Origin: Pseudofabraea citricarpa
Lineage: Eukaryota; Ascomycota; Leotiomycetes; Helotiales; Dermateaceae
Assembly: GCA_029641185.1 (NCBI GenBank)
Contig: JAPWGK010000010.1
Coordinates: 1,054,001-1,118,000 of the forward strand
Reading direction: 5' to 3'
Length of the DNA stretch: 64,000 nt
Shown here: in pieces, positions 1-12,267 of the stretch
Layout of the letters: each line of letters opens with the position of its first letter
Position numbering within the stretch: the first letter of the stretch is position 1
Program-made: the position numbers and the translations under genes
The notes under the pieces: generated by a model
Told to the model about the DNA's origin: nothing
Databases searched by the model: none
The model's input: the letters and a program-made list of their open reading frames with translations, nothing else

Positions 1-2497
1 GAGAATGAATGATAAAGGAATGTTCAAGTCGGAGATTGGGCACGAATCAAGGATCGGTAGTAGATACTGTGCTGGGACAGTGCCTCGAGCGGCAGTTGTA
101 TGTGTGTGGTGTGTGTGATGTGTGTGATGTGTGATAGAAGTGGTGTTCTGCATTCAAGTCGGGGGGGGAGGTGAGGGGAGGGGGATGAGGTGTGCAAGAA
201 GGAGGGAAAGGGGATGGGGGGGGGATGTAGTGCAATTCAAGTCGCGGTCGCGGTCACGGTATCGCGTTTGAAGTTGGTCGTCTTCGCGTGAGGGGAGAGA
301 AGAGACAGGGAGGATTCGAGGACCAAATCACCACATCACAGTGATCACACAGCCATCACATCACACACACGTCTTTTCCAACGGGCAGCCGCGTGAAGTC
401 CTGGAGACGAGGCCTGTGGTGTCGCTGTCGATTGGCCCGTCGCAACTCCCATCACACTATGTAATTAGACTTTTGGGTATCTGCGGTCAGGGCCGTGTCC
501 CCCGGCTTGAGTGGCTGGAGCGGTGCCTTATACCATACTGCTTCTGGCAAGCTCAGGCCCTTTCAGACCCCTTCAGACCCCTTCAGGCCGGCCTGTGCCC
601 TGAAGATCCTCCAACATCATCCCACGGCTTTGGCTCGCGGGCGCAGTTGCCTTGTATTTGAGATGATGGGCCGGGGGTCGGGTACGTGCGTTTCGTCCAG
701 AGACAACGAAAAGGAGGGGGGCTGGGAGACACAATCAATTGACTTTCCGACTTTCGCGTTTCTGTCTCTGTTTAAAACAATAATAATCATAATCATAATC
801 ATAATAATACCTGCGCTAGATATGACCTGCCGGGTCTTCCCTCGTATTAGACTTCGTGCTCGCTAAGTATTGTACTGCATGATATAATCCAGCATGTCCC
901 GCTAGTTCGGGTGCCCACGCGATGTCCTCATAGTTCGAGGTAGCTCTTCTTCTTTCCACCACATCCACCGTGCTCTCTCATACTAAAGTACCCATCTCTC
1001 GTTCCGGAACAGTCAGATCTGAGTAGTCGTGAAGCTAGAAACACCACACCCCACCAGCAACCACACCTCTGGGCTTCACTTGGGAGTCGGTCGGGACAGA
1101 CTTGGGACTCGGGGAACCAAAGTTGCATCCAATTGGGTGTCACATCTAAAACTCTGCTGTACCACAGAAAAGTCAGTTCTGGCTGAGACTGGGTTTACCG
1201 TTGCAGAGCGAGGATCTTGACATTGCTAGTACGGTCGCCAACACCCGACTCTCTTGGAGCTTTGCCTAGTAGGACGCCCAGAGTGAGTCCAATACTACAT
1301 ACAGTACTTCTTCAATACTCGGGACAGAGAGCAAGTCGCTAGCTAATGCCGACTTCTCTCCGCCGATATCTTGACAATCATAGCGCAATGCTCGGATTAC
1401 TGAGCCTGGTCCAGATGGAACCGGGGAAGCAGTACTGTACAAGCCTTAATGAGGAGTATCGTAGCCACTGCACTACTCAATAAGCCACCCCCGAGTCATT
1501 TTGATACGTACTTTCCACACCCTCCTGCAAGTTTTCAAATGTCCACTGGCGTCATCCTCAGCTTAGCTACTCGGATGATCTGGCTTGGGTTTGTTGCACG
1601 AAGGGAGACACGGCTCGAAGTTGATAGCTACAGCATAGTAGTCTCTTGCCGGCATATCCCGAGGGTTGCTAAATGACTCGTTTAAACCGCTCTCAAGATG
1701 CTCCCAAACTTTCTTTCATCGGCTCTTAGTTGGGCAGCTCTCCAATACTGATGCTGTACATCAAGTGACCAAACACAATCGTCATGTGACATCGAGTCAC
1801 AGGGAGGGACTGTTGGACTCGAAGTCTCCAAAGTCCAACATCCAACATCCGGAATCAATCAACAGCTGCAGCTATTTCCATTTCCCGATACAGTAGACCG
1901 CAATACCGAAGGTAGCCTATCTCTACCGAACATATACCAACGTATGATCGAAACTGTGTCTACCTCGGTCGGCTCGAGACAGCCCATATGCGTCCAATTA
2001 GAAAACCATCTTTGAGATCTCATTCCTGATAAGCCGGTAAAGACGTGTTGGATGTTACATAAAGTCAGTTATTTTGGACTTTCTTACCCGACTACGAGCT
2101 AATCGTTATTACCGGTAGTCGACTTGCAACAAGTTATCACATAAGATCGACCACGTGACCCCGCACCTTCCAATAAGGTACCTCTCTTGTCTTAATAAGG
2201 GCGGTGCATGCCGACTTTTTATCTTGACGCCTCCTCTGACTGTTTCACAAAAAGGATTTTCCAACAACAAGCTATCTGGAAGTTACTCACAAGCATGGCT
2301 CATCTTAGATAAGACCTTGCTTATACGCAGTGGCTATCCACCTTGACATGCATGTCAGAACCCATTCGGCGAAGTGATTGGCAAAGTCGCGACCTCATAG
2401 GCGTACAGCACAGCCATCAGGAAGTGGAATCACCAGATTTCAAGCTTATCTTGCGGCTTACTGTGCGGCTTATGAAGCGCGGGACATCTTCTTTAGG
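1..2497. other. Intergenic region, no gene recognised
   Basis: No open frame here shows a recognisable domain or a consistent exon chain. The stretch has low-complexity patches: a TGTG/TGATG-rich run near 100-135, G-rich tracts near 160-230, and an ATAATC-type trinucleotide run near 778-808. I see no transposon coding remnant and no RNA gene. Confidence 0.5.
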
Positions 2498-2504
2498 TAT
2501 AAAA
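2498..2504 (+). promoter_or_regulatory. TATA-like element upstream of the FMO gene
   Basis: A TATAAAA string lies about 125 nt before the start codon at 2629. It is followed by a pyrimidine-rich leader, a common layout for fungal core promoters. The call rests on position and sequence only. Confidence 0.35.
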
Positions 2505-2628
2505 TAGCTAGGTATGAAAGTAGCCCTCACACTGCTGGCAACTTCATTCTTGAATTTTTATTTCTAATTCTTTATACCATTTTCTGCTTCATTGTTTGTT
2601 GACTTGATCATAGCCTCGTCTTTAAAAG

Positions 2629-4756
2629 ATGGGTTCCATTGCTGTTCCTTCAACTTGGGTAACCGACAATGAACCGACGTGTGAGATAGCCGGATCTGAA
2701 TACCCCAGAGCCAGTGCAGCATCCTTTCCTACTGATGATTCGGAGATCAAGGCCATATTTTCCGATTTTCTTTTGGGCTTCAACGAGATATTCTCCAGCA
2801 AAGATTATGCTCGCCTCTCAAAAGTATTCAACACCGAATCTAGTTTCTGGCGAGATCACATTGGCCTTACACATGGCAAATTTACAACACTAAGCAACTT
2901 CGAGATCATTCCTTTTATCAATTATAACGGATGTTTGATCGAGAGCTTCTCGGGTGACAGGGAACCTGCCTTGAAAAGCCTCGACCTCGGTGGGTCTATC
3001 AAGATAATCCAGAGTTATATCACCTTTGAATCAAAAGTCGGAACTGGCCGAGGAGTCGTCAGGTTAATACAAGATGTTGACGATTCCGACAAGTGGAAGA
3101 TATATACTATCTACACTGCATTGTGGGAGCTGCATGGATTTTACGAGAAGGACATCACTGGCGAAAACCGTCCCATGTACGGTAAACCAGCTGGTGTACC
3201 GAAAAGCATGAGCTGGAAAGATTATATGGAAGAGAAGCAAGAATTTAGGAACGAGGAGCCTGCAGTGCTTGTCATCGGTAAGTATTCTAAAACATGGCTG
3301 CTGGTATTTGGCTAAAGTTGAACAGGTGCTGGACACAGTGGTCTCATGACTGCTGCCCGCCTGGGCATGCTTGGTGTTAAAACACTGGTCATTGATAAAC
3401 AGCCTCGTGTTGGTGATTCTTGGAGAAAACGTTACCACCATCTGTCCCTACATGACCCTTGCTGGATGAATGCTATGCCTTACCTTGCTTATCCAGCCAA
3501 TTGGCCTGTGAGTATAAAACGCATAGAAGTTTGTCGGAGGTATGACTGACGGCTGTAGATATATGCATCAAAGGATAAGCTAGCAGATTTCCTTGAGGTA
3601 AGCATTGTTGTTCAAGATAAGACGAGAACACATGGGAAACTGACGTGACATCTAGTATTATGCATCGGCACTTGAACTCAATGTCTGGAACCGAACCGAG
3701 ATTATCGAGGCTACATGGAGCGACGAGAAGAAGCGGTGGACCGTCGTTCTAGAAAGCAAACGAACATCAACTATAGTCAGAAGTTAGTATGTCTTCCATT
3801 GATATAACTCAATTCTAATTTCAACAGGTATACACTACCCACGCCACATCGTTCAGGCAACCGGTCTCAATGGCCCTCCAAGAATGCCAGATGTCCCAGG
3901 CATGTCCCAATTCGAAGGCAAAATATTCCACTCTTCCCAATTCCCTGGCGCCAACAAAAGCCACACGGGGAAGAAAGTCGTAGTAGTAGGTGCAGGAAAC
4001 TCGGCTCATGATATCGCACATGATTCCTACTTGAACGGGGCGAATGTGACCATGGTTCAGAGATCATCCACATATGTAATATCGTTAAAATCAACCACTC
4101 AGATTATGAGAGCAAAATATAACGAATCTATAGTAAGTCTCCCGCATTATCGCACCTTGATGTCTTATACTAATCTGTGCCAGCCAACTACAGACACAGA
4201 CATCATGAACTGCGCAGCCCCGGTCAGCGTCATCCGCCGCATGGGAAACGATGTAGGTGAAGCAATGTACAAACAAGACCTACCACTCCTCAAATCGCTC
4301 CAAGCAGCTGATTTCTCCATCGCCACCCCACCCGACCTCCCTTCCCTTTTCATCCTAACTCAATCCCGCGCAGGGGGATTCTACATCGACATCGGCTGCT
4401 CATCCGTGATCGCCTCAGGCGGCATCAAGATGCACCAAGGCCGGAACATCTCGTACTTGACACACGACTCAATTGTTTTCGATGACGGGTCATCAGTTGA
4501 GGCTGACGAGATCGTCTTCGCGACGGGCTATGCAAACGGGAAGACCTGGACTCGCCAAATATTTGGCGATGGCGTTGCTGACCGTATCGAGACCATCTGG
4601 GGCATGGATCCTCAGGGTGAGCAGCGAGGCGTGTGGAAGAGATCTGGACACCCTGGATTCTGGGTCGCCGCTGGCAGTTTCTGGTTCGCGCGGCATTATT
4701 CGAGGTTTTTGGCGCTGCAGATCAAGGCGATTGAGGAGGGGCTTTCGGAGTTTTAG
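2629..4756 (+). CDS. Flavin-containing monooxygenase with N-terminal NTF2-like domain
   Basis: Predicted NAD(P)H-dependent flavoprotein monooxygenase of the FMO class, probably cytosolic. Six exons join to 624 aa: 2629-3277, 3326-3507, 3559-3597, 3656-3782, 3828-4132 and 4184-4756. All junctions keep phase. The last intron (51 nt, in frame) would read through if unspliced but has a clear ACTAAT branch site. Residues 1-200 resemble an NTF2/SnoaL-like fold. The FAD-binding GAGHSG motif is at residues 217-222. The FMO signature FEGKIFHSSQF is at 361-371. The NADPH-binding GAGNSA motif is at 387-392. A late GGFYIDIG segment is typical of fungal members. The substrate is unknown. Neighbours give no pathway hint. 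The FMO class call is firm; the NTF2-like N-terminus is inferred from family habit. Confidence 0.88.
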
Positions 4757-5134
4757 ATGGCGAAGGAGTATTCTTTTCCTAGACTAGAATGGACCAAGAC
4801 ACGGGCTCTTACATAACTTTGCTTCCCTTTTGCTTTATTTCTTAGAAGATGGGTAGACATAGAATTAGAGATAGAAATAGAGATAGAATAATTTAATTGG
4901 TCGAATTAATTCCTGTCTTATATAACTCTTCAAATGATATAATAACAGAAATATGACATCTATGTATCTTAATCTGAATGGTCCTTCTAGTCCTACTCAC
5001 GTTTGAACCTTAGAACTCACATGTAGGAGCTGGAGGTCGCCGAAACTCAACTGTCCATACATGCACCACCATTGACCATACAAGTATTGACATAGGCGAA
5101 AGACCAACAAATCAAGTCAAACAACTGTCTTCCT
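4757..5134. other. Intergenic region
   Basis: This is the 3' flank of the FMO gene and the 5' flank of the tRNA. It is AT-rich, with a short purine repeat (AGAGATAGAAAT-like) near 4865-4890. No coding signal is seen. Confidence 0.5.
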
Positions 5135-5222
5135 TCCCTCATGGCACAATTGGCTAGCGCGTTCGACTGTTAAGCATGACAGGATAATCGAGAGGTTCGT
5201 GGTTCGAGCCCACGTGAGGGAG
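5135..5222 (+). tRNA. tRNA-Asn (anticodon GTT) with a 14-nt intron
   Basis: The 7-bp acceptor stem pairs TCCCTCA with TGAGGGA, and the discriminator is G at 5222. The anticodon stem TTCGA/TCGAG encloses a loop with anticodon GTT at 5169-5171. A 14-nt intron (about 5173-5186) sits one base 3' of the anticodon, the canonical place for a nuclear tRNA intron. The T arm is CGTGG-TTCGAGC-CCACG. Without the intron the mature length is 74 nt. The D stem GCAC/GCGC has one A-C mismatch. Confidence 0.9.
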
Positions 5223-5229
5223 TTGATTC

Positions 5230-5233
5230 TTTT
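5230..5233 (+). terminator. RNA polymerase III T-run terminator
   Basis: A TTTT run begins 8 nt after the tRNA discriminator base. A longer T7 run follows near 5256-5262 as a likely back-up. Confidence 0.55.
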
Positions 5234-5489
5234 GCATTTTAAGAACACCAAATCTTTTTTTATGCTTCTTCATATGTTATGATCAGCTTGATTTTTATCA
5301 CATCCTCTTTTTTAGATGCGACAGCTATGATTTAGCGAGGGGTTGTGAATAAGTGAAAGGCGAATGAAAATAAGTGGAGAGATAAGATAACGAGGATCGT
5401 AGCAACAACATGGAAATCATGTGATGTTATTATATAATGTTGGAACTAACTTACTCTTTTTAATTGATAAAGCTAGTTAGTAGTCAGGC

Positions 5490-6270
5490 TTTATTTGTAC
5501 ATGTCTGTAATTTCTCAGGCGGACAAATAAGATGAAGAAGAGAAACAAACAAGATAAAAATTAAGCATGTCAAAAGTCACGAGACGAGTCACACTTTTTG
5601 TTGCACGTCTGTATTTTCTCACTGGATTATCTGGTATTTTGGCCAGGCTGCAGCTAAACGGAAGTTTTGTTGCACGTCTGCAAGAAAATGCTAGGTAATC
5701 TGGCATTCTGCCTTAGAGCAGACAGGCATGCATCATTGAGAACAATCAAGGTCACAGGATCGCGTCGCAGTAGGGTAAACTTCTTGTTGCACGTCTGCAA
5801 ATAATTACACGGGATTATTTATTCTCATGATTTTGACATACAGACAGACAAGACAGACAGACAGACACACAGACAGACAAACAGCTAGCTAGGTATTGTG
5901 ATTATTATTAACCTGGATGGAAGATTTTGTTGCAAGTCTGTAAACAACCTTGAATTTCTCACCTCACTCATCTGGAAATCTTTGTTGCACGTCTGCACAA
6001 AAAGTGCTGGATTATCTGGCATTCTGACCAGGCATCATCGAAAACAAGGTCACAAGATGCCACCACCCCCTTGAACTCTGTTGCACATCTGTGAATATGT
6101 AACAGGGCCATTATGGTCTCGACAGGGAGCCATCACCAACTTGGAGGTCTTTGTTGCACGTCTACCTAATTCAAGGGATTATCTGCTATTCTTGTGGGGG
6201 GCATTTTCGTGATGTGTGGCGGTTCATCACGAGACCTCTGGTTTTGTTGCACGTCTGCAAATTCGAGGAT
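5490..6270 (+). repeat. Degenerate interspersed repeat field, core GTTGCACGTCTG
   Basis: Eight recognisable copies of a TTTTGTTGCACGTCTG-like core begin near 5598, 5663, 5783, 5931, 5980, 6079, 6151 and 6243. A more diverged one lies near 5496. All are in the same orientation. Spacing is irregular (about 50-150 bp). Several units share a second block, GGATTATCTGGCATTCTG, 15-25 bp further on, and at least two share a third (GGCATCAT then AAGGTCACA). This looks like an old tandem array decayed by indels. One unit carries an ACAG microsatellite near 5842-5883. No coding frame runs through it. Confidence 0.8.
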
Positions 6271-6641
6271 TATCTAGCCTTCCAAATTTCAGTCGAGTAT
6301 CGCATTCTGCAGGGGTCTCTCCCGTGTGCTATGTTTCTCCAACTGGTCTAGGGAAGCCAGCCAGCCTTTCATCTCTGGTTCTCTGTGGTGTGGTTCTTCT
6401 ATAATTGGTCTTTGCCTCGTTCAAAACTTATTGTCTGGAGTAGCAACCAGTTGCATGGAAATAAATCTTAGGGACTTCTCCAAGTTCTTTTTACTTGGTC
6501 TATGCTATGCATCGGTGGGATCACTAGCGCAGTATACTCACTCACTTGTTCCCACAGAAGGTCCATTATATCAAGATTCAAATACATTATTCTATACATA
6601 TTGGTATACATGTAAATTCAGTGCCAGCACCAAAAATTGTC
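6271..6641. other. Intergenic region
   Basis: 3' flank of the convergent SDR gene. Only short frames without motifs are present, and the repeat core is not seen here. Confidence 0.45.
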
Positions 6642-7756
6642 TTATATTAAGGACTCTCCCTTCTCCTTAGGGCTTCCGCTTCTTCCGACAAACCCCTCCA
6701 TGGCTGTGTCAACACCACTCAACTTTCTCAGAACAGCATGCACGCCAACTGGCACAACGTTCATCCAGTCAATCCATCTAGAATACAGTGGCAACGCCAA
6801 GTCTGCACTGCTGCCAGAGTCAATCGCTGCAATTATTTCTCTTGCAACGTCAACTGGTTCCAAAACTGGGCCAAAGAAACTATTTGGTGTCGTGACACCA
6901 TTGAACATAGGCGTAGTAAGCTGTCCAGGAGTGACCAGTACAGTCTTAATCTCGGGTGTTGATCGAAGCTCAGCACGGAGAGATTTGTGGAGAGCTGTGA
7001 TGGCAGCCTTTGAAGCAGCATAGTCCGTTAAGTGCGAGGCTCCAATCTGGCCGAGGACAGAAGAAATCGTTACAATAGTGCCTTGCTTGCTGCGGATCAT
7101 GCCAGGAAGGAAAGCTTTGAGGGTATAAAATTGTGAGAGTACGTTGACGCGCATGGTACGCTCGATGTCTTCGATCGACAAGTCTAGAAGTTTCTTGCCG
7201 TTCGCAACACCGGCATTGTTGATGAGAATCGTTGGGGTTCCAAGCTAGAGCCTTGTTAGTGAGAACATAAATATCCACTGATTGAACCTACATCTCTTTC
7301 AATCTCAATTGCGGCCTTCTTGACTTGCTCCTTGTCTCCGACATCGCACTTGTACATGGACACGCCTCGAGCTTCTCCAGACTCCAAGTCTTGCACATCC
7401 AAGACAGCAACTGTAGCCCCGCGCATTCCATATACCTCAGCGACCAACAACCCGAGTCCGCTGGCACCACCGGTAATGACAATGACCTCTTCCGAAAAGT
7501 CCACCTCACGAGGTTTGGTATACGCGAGCTGTCTGTTGAGGACCCCAAGGAAAAAGAATAGTGTAAGGATAGAGGCCCATCCAAGGGCCATGCGCATCGC
7601 AGGATCCGACCATGGTTTGGCTTGCGCGCGCAAGCAAAGTGGTATCATCCAGCCCACGAACGGATGTAAGAAGGTGACATTGAGGACTTTGAGAAGGAGA
7701 TCGATTGAGAGGGGCTTTGCCCAGGAGAGCTCTGGATTACGAGGTGGATAAGACAT
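6642..7756 (-). CDS. Membrane-anchored short-chain dehydrogenase/reductase (SDR16C/RDH-like)
   Basis: NAD(P)-dependent oxidoreductase of the classical SDR fold, 355 aa, related to the retinol/hydroxysteroid dehydrogenases that sit on ER or lipid-droplet membranes. Two exons: 7756-7292 and 7244-6642. The intron is 47 nt with a CACTAAC branch site. Two hydrophobic stretches (about residues 24-42 and 57-72) come before the Rossmann fold, consistent with membrane anchoring. The cofactor motif TGGASGLG is at 95-102, NNAG at 164-167, catalytic Ser at about 216, and the YxxxK pair is Tyr230/Lys234. An upstream in-frame ATG at 7939 would add about 60 aa of unlikely sequence, so the later ATG was preferred. 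The substrate, lipid or retinoid-like alcohol or ketone, is inferred from the family. Confidence 0.88.
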
Positions 7757-8280
7757 GGTAGAAATTGTAAAATAAGAAAGAATAGATGGAAATTTCGCAG
7801 AGAAGGAGAGGTTGAGTATGGTTAGGTGTGGAAAGGAAACATTTACAAGAGCTGAAGTGGCATCAGGACATCCTGGAATCCAGATGGCGAAAACATGAGA
7901 CGGAGCCCCTCGCCTGTTCGTTTCAGCGTTGACGCCCATGCAGCGGATTTATTATTGGCCGATGTGCTTGGTATTCTTGGGTTATGGAAAAGTTGATGGG
8001 CATTAAAGGAAAAAGAAAAAGAGATATACAAATGCAGAGAATGTGGAAGTATTTAGTAATTCGACGAATTGAAATTCAAGGGTTTTTATTGATGCCACAG
8101 AATTCGTGACTAGCTCTTTCTTCGTGCGATTCCGCCGCGCACGATCGCACTTGCTGATGCGTGAGGTATCTCACAAATCCTCTGTGCAATCTTCCTTCTC
8201 TCATCATCCATCCACCATCCACCATCCAACAACATCTTCCAAAACATCAACCATATCACAATCTAAATTCAAACCAGAAA
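7757..8280. other. Divergent intergenic region
   Basis: Shared upstream region of the SDR (-) and the OGFr-domain gene (+). The part near 8190-8270 is C/T- and A-rich with ATCCATCCACC-type repeats, as in a fungal 5' leader. No gene is seen. Confidence 0.5.
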
Positions 8281-9261
8281 ATGGAGTCATCCAGTTCCGG
8301 CCAGACTACAAAAGAGCACCCTATTATCGCGTTCTACAGAGGAGAACCAGATCGTGAACGTCGCACTCTCAACCAGATTCTGGAATGGGACGACGAAGAT
8401 CTAGAATACAATCATGACTACATTCAGATCTTGTTCCCACTCCCCGAATCATCTGGCATCAATACCCTGGCACCTGTCATTAACCGCGAGGTCTTTGACG
8501 CTTTTCGCGCTGACTCCAAGCTTCGCGACCAATTGCATCGATCTTTCAAGCGATTGGCTGAGTTCTATGGGTTCAAGGTCTTGAAAGGAACGGAGGTACC
8601 ACTCAATATGAGGCTTTATGGACCTTGGAATCAAGGAGAGGGTGATAGAGAGCTCAATCCAGAAGAAGAATATGTCAGTATTCCCGTTTTGCTACCCTTA
8701 CATGAATAGTGTATGTTCTTCTTAACCGCAACTGGTCTTGAGCTACTTAGAGAGTATGACTCTTCAAAGCTACTCTCTACCTGCGAAGCACTAGGTTGCT
8801 ACGATCTAAGTATTTTAAAAACCAGGCCAAGCTCTCCCTTTTCACACCTAACACTTCTGGTACAACATAAGCGCTTCGGCAGTTCATGCTAATTCCTTAC
8901 TTAGGTGATTACACTACCACTAGGCGACTTCAACATAAAATCCGAAAAGTGGCTCAAGGAGTTCGACCACAACCACCTTCGAATTACACGAATAATTCGC
9001 TCTCTCCGAATCCTGGGCTTGGAAGACGATGCCATCAAGTTTCATGACAAGGTGATGCGTTGTGTTTGCTTTCTCGAACAAGGGCAGGTAGTTAGCTCGA
9101 AATCAAAGAGTTATTGGGACCGCGCCATCAGATGGCCCATGAATCTCGCTCCAGATGCCCTTGACTTGAGTTTGACAAGTGGCCCGGATTTCTTGGTTGA
9201 GCATGAAGCTTCTCTGCCAGAAGAGAAAAAAGGCAAAGTCCTGTTCGTTTCTTTCAATTGA
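8281..9261 (+). CDS. OGFr-domain (opioid growth factor receptor conserved region) protein
   Basis: Predicted 249 aa from exons 8281-8673 and 8905-9261. The intron is 231 nt, long for this window, with a GTCAGT donor and a TGCTAAT branch before TTAG. The protein carries the two blocks typical of the OGFr_N family: an NHDYIQILFPLPE-like block near residues 44-56, and a DHNHLRITRIIRSLRILGLE block after the intron. In animals the domain belongs to a nuclear-associated receptor. In fungi the family is common but its role is unknown, and the receptor name should not be read as a function here. The donor is the only usable one before the stop in that frame, and the phase fits. Confidence 0.8.
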
Positions 9262-9929
9262 ACAGAGGCCTGGGATTGTAAATCAGAATTACAGAACAAA
9301 CAGATCCGCTGCTAAACAAAATACAGTCTTCATTTCCTGATCTCGCTTATCGTCCAACGTTGTGAAAAAGAGAACCATTAGCCGAGCTACTTGATGGTGA
9401 TTATCAAGCAGTAACAATCTTAATCCAAGAACTTGAAAGCATCTGGTAACTTTGAAAGACTCCAAAACCACGGCTGACATTTGATAAAGGTATGAAAAAT
9501 GCCTGCCTCGCCGTTCGTTGTTTATCATCATCCGCCACAAAAGCTTGAAGCGGGTCTTGGCACATGAACCTCGGCACAGATATCGCAACTCGAATGATGA
9601 AAAATATGAATAAGTCTAGCCAAGGTCTACATAATCATCCCATCTTTGCAGCCCATGAAAGGGTTGCTAGCAGCAGATAAGATAAGGAAGTCAAGCTTTG
9701 CCCCAAAGCTTCACCGAGCGAATCATGCAATTACAAGGATTCGGTGACGTTGTCGGTAACGTAATTGGCAGCTCGGTGACAGAAATGGTGTACCCCACAA
9801 ACTGCGCATTAATTGTGGATTGATAGTAGAACGGGCTTGCATCGAAGATGGTGGAGAGTAGTATGTTGTTACTGCCCAGGGAGAATAGGAGTAAGGTACG
9901 TGATGAGCAATTCGACTCTTGCGAAATTC
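9262..9929. other. Intergenic region
   Basis: Flank between the OGFr-domain gene and the peptidase gene. Short reverse-strand frames here show no motif or exon partner. Confidence 0.45.
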
Positions 9930-9937
9930 TATATAAG
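9930..9937 (+). promoter_or_regulatory. TATA-like element upstream of the M3 peptidase gene
   Basis: TATATAAG lies about 90 nt before the start codon at 10026. The leader between them is A/C/T-rich, as expected for a fungal core promoter. Confidence 0.4.
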
Positions 9938-10025
9938 CGGTCCGTTTCCCAGATAGTTTGGTGAAGAATATTCCCTTCCAAATCAAAGAATCTTTTACCA
10001 CAGAAACTAAACCTTTCAATACATC

Positions 10026-12267
10026 ATGCCTACTTCTCACTTCAAAGATCCTCCCCCACCTCCACGATGGGACTACCAGCCAACAGCCATGATCGAGATT
10101 GCCCAGCGTCTCATGGCCACCTCAGAAGAAGTTTGGGATCGCGTTGCCAAAATCAATCCTAGCGAAGCAACATTCGAAAACGCCATTCGACCAATCATTG
10201 ACGACGAACAAATAAGAGAGGTTGAGGGTCGTATCATGGGATTTCTTGATGATGTTTCGCCCAACAAAGAGCTCAGAGATGCTGCCCGTGAAGTGAGTCT
10301 TATGATGGCTCGTGGAAAAATCGAGCGCACAGCCAGAGACGATATCTTCCGTGTAGTCGATGCAGTATTTAAGAACAAGGAGAGTTTGGATCCCGAATCT
10401 CGTATTTACCTCAAGAAACTACACAAGGAATTCGTTGATAATGGATTGAACCTCCCAAACGAGCAGGATCGGCTGCGACTGAAGGAAATGCGGAAGAAGA
10501 TGGCTGGAGTCTCAAAGGAGTATATCGGTAACATGAATAATGATGCAACTGGAATCTGGCTGACCGAGAATGAATTGGAAGGAGTGTCGACACATCTCAT
10601 CGATAGATGGCGAGCAGCCAAGAAGGATGACGCGCACAAAGATCAGATTTGGGTCAACTTCAAAAGACCAAATCTAGCACCTTTCATGGAGTCTGCCACC
10701 AACCCAGAGGCTCGTCGAAAGTACTGGATTGCAAGCGAGAACCGATTCGAAGATGTCAATGGTCCGTTGCAGAATCAACTCATACTGCTTCGAGACGAGG
10801 CTGCGAGATTACTTGGGTATAAAAACCACGCAGAAATCAAAGCCGAAGAGAGGATGCTCAAACCAGATCTGGTATTGGATTTCTTACACGGCCTGCGCGA
10901 GAAATTAGCCGGTAAAGGCAAAGCTGAAATCGCACATTTCGGCTTGTTGAAATCTGCCGAATTGGAGAAATCATCTACAACTCAGCAGGAAGATATTGAC
11001 AAGATTTTTCTGTGGGATCGATCCTACTACAACCAGATTTCGAAAGAACAGGATCTTGAGGTTGATAACGACAAAGTAGCTGAGTATTTCTCATTTGATT
11101 TGATTATCCCCAAGATGCTTGACATTTACGAAGCATTGTTTGGATTGCGTTTCTCCAAAATCGCTGCAAGTGTTGAGCAGGGGACAATATGGCATGAGAA
11201 TGTAACTCTCTACACTGTGTGGGATGATGAGGGAGAGGGAGGAGAGTTTCTCGGTTATTTGTACCTCGATCCCTATCCTCGTGCCAACAAGTATGGGCAT
11301 TTTGGAAACTATCGACTCATCGAGGTAAGTATCTCGCCATAAAATTCCTGAAACCACACCCGAACGACTGACTTAACTCTCAGGGTTCTATTGATAAAGA
11401 TGGGAAACGTAATCATCCAAGTGTGGTCTTCCTCGCTAATTACCCACCCCCAACACCTACAAGACCCAGTCTCCTAGGATACAGAGACTTAGTGAACTGT
11501 TTTCATGAACTTGGTCACTCAGTCGCTAATCTCGTCTGCCGAGCCAAATACTCCAAATGCACATCTACCACACGCGACTTCGGCGAGATCCCCAGTATCT
11601 TACTCGAGAACCTCTTTAACGACCCGAATATCATCCGTTTCATCTCATGCCATTATGCGAACCCATCCGACAACAAGAAGATTCCAGAGGAGATGATTCA
11701 GCAGTTAATTAATGGGAGTGAGAAGAACGCTGCACTCCCAGCTCTGTGGCTCGTGTTTCAGAGCTTATTTGACTTGAGAATTCATAGTCCCCCTGATCGT
11801 CAGACTTTGCTGGATATGAATCTCGCAGTCGAGTTTAATAAAATCAGGAAGGAAATTTTGATGATTGATGGCCCGGAAGCTCAAGGTGAAGCCTTGGATT
11901 TCGTGAAAGGCAATACGCATTTCCGTGCTATCATGGGTAGTTATGATGTTGGTTATTATACATACCTGACGTAAGTTATATCAGCCTCTAAAACAGGAGT
12001 TCGTAGTTGCTAATCCGGTAGCATAGTTCAAAAGCATACGCTATTGATATCTTCGCTTCTATTTTTGCTCCCATACAGACAAAGACACGCACAGAAGATC
12101 TCGATGAGATCATCAATGAGGAATTAAGAAAGGTCGGAAGAAGGTATCGATACGCGGTTTTGGAACCTGGTGGAAGGACTGGTGATCAGTGGAAATTGCT
12201 TGTGGACTTTTTGGGGAGAGAACCGAGTTGGGAGACATTTGGAAGCCTGGAGAAGTTCCAAATTTAG
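10026..12267 (+). CDS. M3-family zinc metallopeptidase (thimet oligopeptidase/saccharolysin type)
   Basis: Predicted cytosolic oligopeptidase that trims short peptides, 708 aa, the usual size for the family. Three exons: 10026-11324, 11384-11970 and 12027-12267, all in phase, with branch sites CTTAACT and GCTAATC. The zinc site HELGH is at about 474-478. The downstream Glu ligand is in DFGEIPSILLEN (Glu at about 501). The C-terminal substrate-binding region GSYDVGYYTYL and the closing block LEPGGRTGD...FLGREP are present. HELGH in place of the common HEFGH is a mild change. No signal peptide is seen. The gene looks intact. Confidence 0.92.

Noticed and set aside
341..866. Two overlapping plus-strand frames near the left end
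   Set aside because: One contains a poly-Ile run from a trinucleotide repeat; neither has motifs or splice partners.
4133..4183. Reading through the 51-nt segment in the FMO gene as coding
   Set aside because: It has a GTAAGT donor, ACTAAT branch and CAG acceptor, and its peptide does not fit the family.
5490..6270. Regularly repeated GTTGCACGTCTG units as a CRISPR array
   Set aside because: Spacing is irregular, the repeats are degenerate and the host is eukaryotic.
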